Source: Paracoccaceae bacterium (GTDB taxonomy: Bacteria > Pseudomonadota > Alphaproteobacteria > Rhodobacterales > Rhodobacteraceae). Taken from it: a stretch of 37,036 nt of DNA. Location of the stretch: assembly GCA_007117005.1 (NCBI GenBank), contig SKHK01000162.1, forward strand, positions 1 through 37,036, given 5' to 3'. The notes beneath the pieces were generated by a model that was not told the origin of the DNA, made no database searches, and saw only the letters and a program-made list of their open reading frames with translations. The translations under genes and the position numbers were made by a program. The stretch's first letter is position 1. Each line of letters begins with the position of its first letter. Shown piece by piece: positions 33,991 through 37,036 of the stretch.

Positions 33991-34404
33991 TCAGCGCACG
34001 ACGAAAACCGAAACCCTCGCATGCGCGGCGACATAGCCGCCGTGGGAGGAAAAGATATAGTCCATCAGGCCGGGCTGGTGACTGGCCATCACCACCAGAT
34101 CCGCGCCGATTTCCTCGATCGCACCCAGCAGCTTCCGGTCGACTTCGGCCCCCGGATCGGCGGATTTAAGCGTGAGCGCCTGCGTGGGGATCGCATGTTC
34201 CGCGGCAATGCGCTCGGCGAACTCTTTCAGTTTTTCGCCATGTTCGCTCGATGATCGCGCGATTTCCGACGGCAGTTCGCCCGACACGCTGACAAAGGTC
34301 AGCTCCGCCTTGTGCTCACGCGCCATCGAACAGGCGAGAGCAATTGCCTTGCCCAGGGCGTCGCTATGCGCAAGATCGACGGGCACCATTATCCTGGAAA
34401 ACAT
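33991..34404 (-). CDS. Universal stress protein (UspA family)
   Basis: A 137-residue single-domain Usp protein. It starts with the usual IMVPVDLAHSDALGKAI strand and helix, then ELTFVSVSGELP, and ends with GADLVVMASHQPG and VFVVR. The ATP-binding GxxG pattern is altered (SHQPGLMDYIFSSHGGYVAAHA). It follows the BCCT transporter gene by 78 bases on the same strand and may be co-transcribed, as Usp genes often accompany osmolyte or TRAP transporters. Confidence 0.9.
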   Translation of the reverse strand: MFSRIMVPVDLAHSDALGKAIALACSMAREHKAELTFVSVSGELPSEIARSSSEHGEKLKEFAERIAAEHAIPTQALTLKSADPGAEVDRKLLGAIEEIGADLVVMASHQPGLMDYIFSSHGGYVAAHARVSVFVVR

Positions 34405-34482
34405 TTTTCAGACCTCCGTTATCGTTTTCAGACCGGGCAGGACAGCAATTGCCCCCGCCCGGCCATGAGAGCTATGCGGCGC

Positions 34483-36309
34483 TCATTCCGCGGGTTCGGC
34501 GACACCGTATTTTTCGCGCCGATGGTCATTATACAGCGCCTTGGCCAGTGACAGGCACATCAGCACCATGATCACGGTAAAGGGCAGCGCCCCGATGATC
34601 ATGGCATCCGACAGCGCATCCATGCCGCCACCGCCCGCGATCAGCAGCACGGCGATCACCGAGGTCAGGATCACGCCCCAGATGATGCGGTGCCGGATGC
34701 CGGTTTCGGCCTGACCGCCCGACATGATGGTGTTCATCACCAGGATGCCGCTATCGGCCGAGGTGACCAGGAAGGTCAGGATCAGCACCACGCACATCAG
34801 GGTGATGGCGAAGAGGAGCCAGCCTTCCAGCATGTGGCCCAGCGTGACGAACAGCTTGGCGGTGTTGGAGGCCGCGATGATCGAGCCATCGGCGACGCTG
34901 GACAGTTCCAGATCGATCGCCGTTGCGCCGAGGATGGTCATCCAGGCAAAGCAGACCAGCGAGGGGGCGATGACCGCACCGGCGACGAACTCGCGGATCG
35001 TGCGCCCGCGCGAGATCCGCGCAAGGAACAGGCCCACGAAAGGCGCGAAGGCGATCCACCAGGCCCAGTAGAAGGTCGTCCAGCCCGCCTGCCAGCCAAA
35101 CTGGCGCCCGTCGGTTCCCGCCGCGTAAAGCGCCGCCGTAACCTCGGGCGGCAATTCGGCCAGATGCTCGGGCAGCCCGTCGCGGAACCCGTCGAGCGAG
35201 CCCCAGGCATTGGTCGCGCCGCCAAAGACCGCGGCCAGATCCTCGCCCGCCAGGCCCGCTTCACGCACGGCCGGTGATGCTGCGAAAGCATCCATCGACT
35301 GCGGGCCATAGGCGCCAAAGCTCAGTTGCAGGAAGTTGAGGATATAGTCGACCAGCGCGGTGCCATAGGTGGTCATGGCAAACAGGAACGAACCGAAGAC
35401 CGCAAAAGTCAGCAGCAGGATCACCGACATCACCAGATTGGCGTTCGACAGCCACTTGATGCCGCGCCCAACACCCGAGACCGCCGAGATGATCGACAGC
35501 CCCATGATGGTGATCAACCCGGCGATCAGGCCGACATTGCCCGGCGCGGGTGCGTCACCGTCCATGGTCATCATCCATTCCATGCCGGTCACGGCATAGA
35601 TGCCGTCCACGAACTGGCTGACCCCGAAACCGATGGTGACCGACACGCCGAGGATGGTGGCGACCACCCCGATCACATCGACCACATGGCCCAGCGGGCT
35701 GTTGATCCAGCGCCCGAAAAGCGGCGTCAGCGCGGTGCGGATGGTCAGCGGCATGCCGCGCGTATAGGCGTAGTAGCAAAGGCTCAGCCCTGTCGCGACA
35801 TAGATGCCCCAGGCGTGAAAGCCGTAATGCAGGAAGGTGTAGCGATAGCCGGCCTGCAGACCCTCTACCGTGTTGCCCTCCACGTTGCCGGCGACGGTCT
35901 CGGGGTTGGACCCCCATAGCCCCATAGGCTCGGCCGTGGCAAAGACCATCAGCCCGACGCCCAGACCGGCGCCGAACATCATCGCGAACCACGAGAACGT
36001 GCTGAACTCGGGCTTTTCGCCCTCTTCGCCCAGCACGCGCTTGCCGGTTTGCGGGATCAGCGCGATGGCGAAGAGGAAGAAGGCAAACCCGCCGACGGCG
36101 AGGATGTAGAAGGTGTTGAAACCTTCGAGCAGCGTCCACTTGACCGAGGCGAGCCGCTCGCCCGCCGCCAGAGGCCAGATCAGCGCCCAGAGCACGATGG
36201 CGACCATGATGGCCTTGGAAATCGTCGCAATGGGGATCGAGTGGCCTTCGTAGAAGCCCCGCTCGGCGGTGGGGATTTCGACATCCGTGAATGGTGGTGG
36301 AACTGACAT
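34483..36309 (-). CDS. BCCT-family betaine/choline/carnitine transporter
   Basis: A 608-residue inner-membrane secondary transporter with about 12 helices. BCCT signatures are present: FGAGLGVGLMVFATAEPM (glycine stretch of the substrate path), HYGFHAWGIYVATGLSLCYYAY and WTTFYWAWWIAFAPFVGLFLARISRGRTIREF with the aromatic residues that coordinate trimethylammonium groups. A periplasmic segment between helices (about 335-395) is larger than usual. A strong ribosome site (AGGGAGAGGAAA) precedes the start. Likely imports glycine betaine or a related compound; exact substrate and coupling ion are not evident. Confidence 0.94.
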   Translation of the reverse strand: MSVPPPFTDVEIPTAERGFYEGHSIPIATISKAIMVAIVLWALIWPLAAGERLASVKWTLLEGFNTFYILAVGGFAFFLFAIALIPQTGKRVLGEEGEKPEFSTFSWFAMMFGAGLGVGLMVFATAEPMGLWGSNPETVAGNVEGNTVEGLQAGYRYTFLHYGFHAWGIYVATGLSLCYYAYTRGMPLTIRTALTPLFGRWINSPLGHVVDVIGVVATILGVSVTIGFGVSQFVDGIYAVTGMEWMMTMDGDAPAPGNVGLIAGLITIMGLSIISAVSGVGRGIKWLSNANLVMSVILLLTFAVFGSFLFAMTTYGTALVDYILNFLQLSFGAYGPQSMDAFAASPAVREAGLAGEDLAAVFGGATNAWGSLDGFRDGLPEHLAELPPEVTAALYAAGTDGRQFGWQAGWTTFYWAWWIAFAPFVGLFLARISRGRTIREFVAGAVIAPSLVCFAWMTILGATAIDLELSSVADGSIIAASNTAKLFVTLGHMLEGWLLFAITLMCVVLILTFLVTSADSGILVMNTIMSGGQAETGIRHRIIWGVILTSVIAVLLIAGGGGMDALSDAMIIGALPFTVIMVLMCLSLAKALYNDHRREKYGVAEPAE

Positions 36310-36455
36310 GCGTTTCCTCTCCCTGTGTCTTTTCCGGTCGTCATGCGCCGGGGTTTTCTTTTTCAGCGTTCCGCGCCTTGCAGGCCTTCAACTGGTGATG
36401 CGCGCAACACTTCAGGTGACGGTACTGTGAACAGACGGCCGGCGTAACCCGAAAG

Positions 36456-36482
36456 CGACACTTCAGATGTCGCAAAACGACA
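36456..36482. promoter_or_regulatory. Alternating inverted repeats upstream of the BCCT gene
   Basis: CGACA (36456-36460), TGTCG (36468-36472) and CGACA (36478-36482) form two overlapping inverted repeats with 7- and 5-base spacers. They lie in the 207-base region before the transporter start and could be a regulator site or a small terminator for the upstream gene. Confidence 0.35.
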
Positions 36483-36516
36483 TTCGGCCGCATCTTTCAT
36501 GTGCGCGGGGGCAATC

Positions 36517-37036
36517 TCAGTCATTGTCGCTTCCGGTTCCACCGGCCCCGGCAAGCGAGCTTTTCGATGCCGGCACCGTGGCGCGCAGGGCCAACGCGTC
36601 AAGGGTTTGCCAGACCGGCAGTGGCGTGGCGGGCAGGGAATGCGCCGCGACGGGCTGCCCGGCCGCAAACTTTTCGGTACGCGCGCACAGGGTGACATCA
36701 GCGGCGGCGTGTTCGGCCAGCGCGCCCATTGCCCCGGCATCGCCCCCGGCGCCATCGGGCCCCAAAAGCAGCGCAACATCGCCCGCCGTGACCTTGATGG
36801 CGGTGCCGCGCAGCAGCGCGGCCTGCGCAATGAAAGGAAGCAGCAGGACGGGCAGGGCGACAGTCTCCAGCGTCAGCCCCGCATCGCGCAGCCCTTCGGG
36901 CAGGAGGGCATGATCGGCCAGCGCGGCGCCGCTGCGCAGCGGACAAAGCACGGCACGGCCCGCCCAGCGCCCCGGCTGCGGGTCCGGCAGTTGCAGGGGC
37001 TGCATCTGCAGGCAGCGCAGCATCGGCGCGCAGGCC
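36517..37036 (-). CDS. Hypothetical protein, 5' end outside the window
   Basis: An open frame of at least 172 codons, running to the window edge without a stop; an in-frame ATG at 37023 is internal if the gene is longer. Visible pieces are GRAVLCPLRSGAALADHALLPEG, a hydrophobic LPVLLLPFIAQAALL stretch and DVALLLGPDGAGGDAGAM. It vaguely resembles the uncharacterised DUF3726 family of Rhodobacterales, from memory only. It is upstream of the BCCT gene on the same strand, separated by 207 bases. Confidence 0.55.
   Translation of the reverse strand, partial: ACAPMLRCLQMQPLQLPDPQPGRWAGRAVLCPLRSGAALADHALLPEGLRDAGLTLETVALPVLLLPFIAQAALLRGTAIKVTAGDVALLLGPDGAGGDAGAMGALAEHAAADVTLCARTEKFAAGQPVAAHSLPATPLPVWQTLDALALRATVPASKSSLAGAGGTGSDND

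Noticed and set aside
36363-36524. Small minus-strand frame of 53 codons between the hypothetical gene and the BCCT gene
   Set aside because: Start overlaps the previous stop, but there is no convincing ribosome site and it covers the palindromes; left out for lack of support.

Overview
The window is about 37 kb of GC-rich chromosome from an alphaproteobacterium, most likely a member of the Rhodobacterales (Paracoccus/Roseobacter-like). The reasons are an RpoHII-type heat-shock sigma factor, short GC-rich intergenic repeats of the kind seen in that group, a CopA-CueR pair, TRAP transport, and gene neighbours such as a ChaN-like haem-binding protein and the IorA/IorB enzyme form with a long beta subunit. 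No tRNA, rRNA, CRISPR array, insertion sequence or prophage gene was seen. The window is dense with genes; no gap between genes exceeds 300 bases.

Layout. (1) 1-9132 is mostly housekeeping and stress: trpS, an inactive-looking rhomboid, queG, a glutathione S-transferase, rpoH (RpoHII) coupled to a ChaN-like gene, a metallo-beta-lactamase-fold hydrolase divergent from an ArsR-type regulator fused to a degenerate arsenate-reductase-like domain, and an exported pseudo-caspase with two peptidoglycan-binding domains. (2) 9157-25428 is the most interesting part, a complete-looking aromatic catabolic island. On the minus strand are a MarR regulator and iorA-iorB (2-oxoacid:ferredoxin oxidoreductase). 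On the plus strand are a Rieske oxygenase system (reductase, alpha, beta), an acyl-CoA ligase, a thiolase-like protein without thiolase catalytic residues, a DUF35 Zn-ribbon/OB protein fused to a dead SDR, a cyclase-family hydrolase with the isatin-hydrolase metal motif, an active SDR, and a three-gene TRAP transporter. (3) 25541-30764 has a sugar transferase with an epimerase, then an unusual trio: a phytanoyl-CoA-dioxygenase-like oxygenase, a ProC-like reductase and a glutamate-mutase-like B12 protein. (4) 30795-33814 is a copper-efflux unit (CueR-type promoter, copA, cueR). (5) 33991-37036 has a universal stress protein, a BCCT betaine-type transporter and a truncated hypothetical gene at the window edge.

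How the island may work (inference). MarR plus FMN-type reductase plus Rieske alpha/beta is the organisation of the auxin-degrading iad locus known from Variovorax. The other genes fit a route from indole-3-acetate to oxindole-type acetates, CoA activation, retro-aldol release of acetyl-CoA and isatin by the thiolase-like/DUF35 pair, hydrolysis of isatin to isatinate (2-aminophenylglyoxylate), and oxidative decarboxylation of that 2-oxoacid by the IorAB-type enzyme to anthraniloyl-CoA. The TRAP transporter would import the aromatic acid. Individual enzyme classes are clear from the sequence; the substrate is a hypothesis.

Two short repeat families sit inside this island. One is a double hairpin found once between iorA and iorB and once between the Rieske alpha and beta genes, in the same orientation relative to transcription. 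The other follows the thiolase-like gene and the SDR gene.
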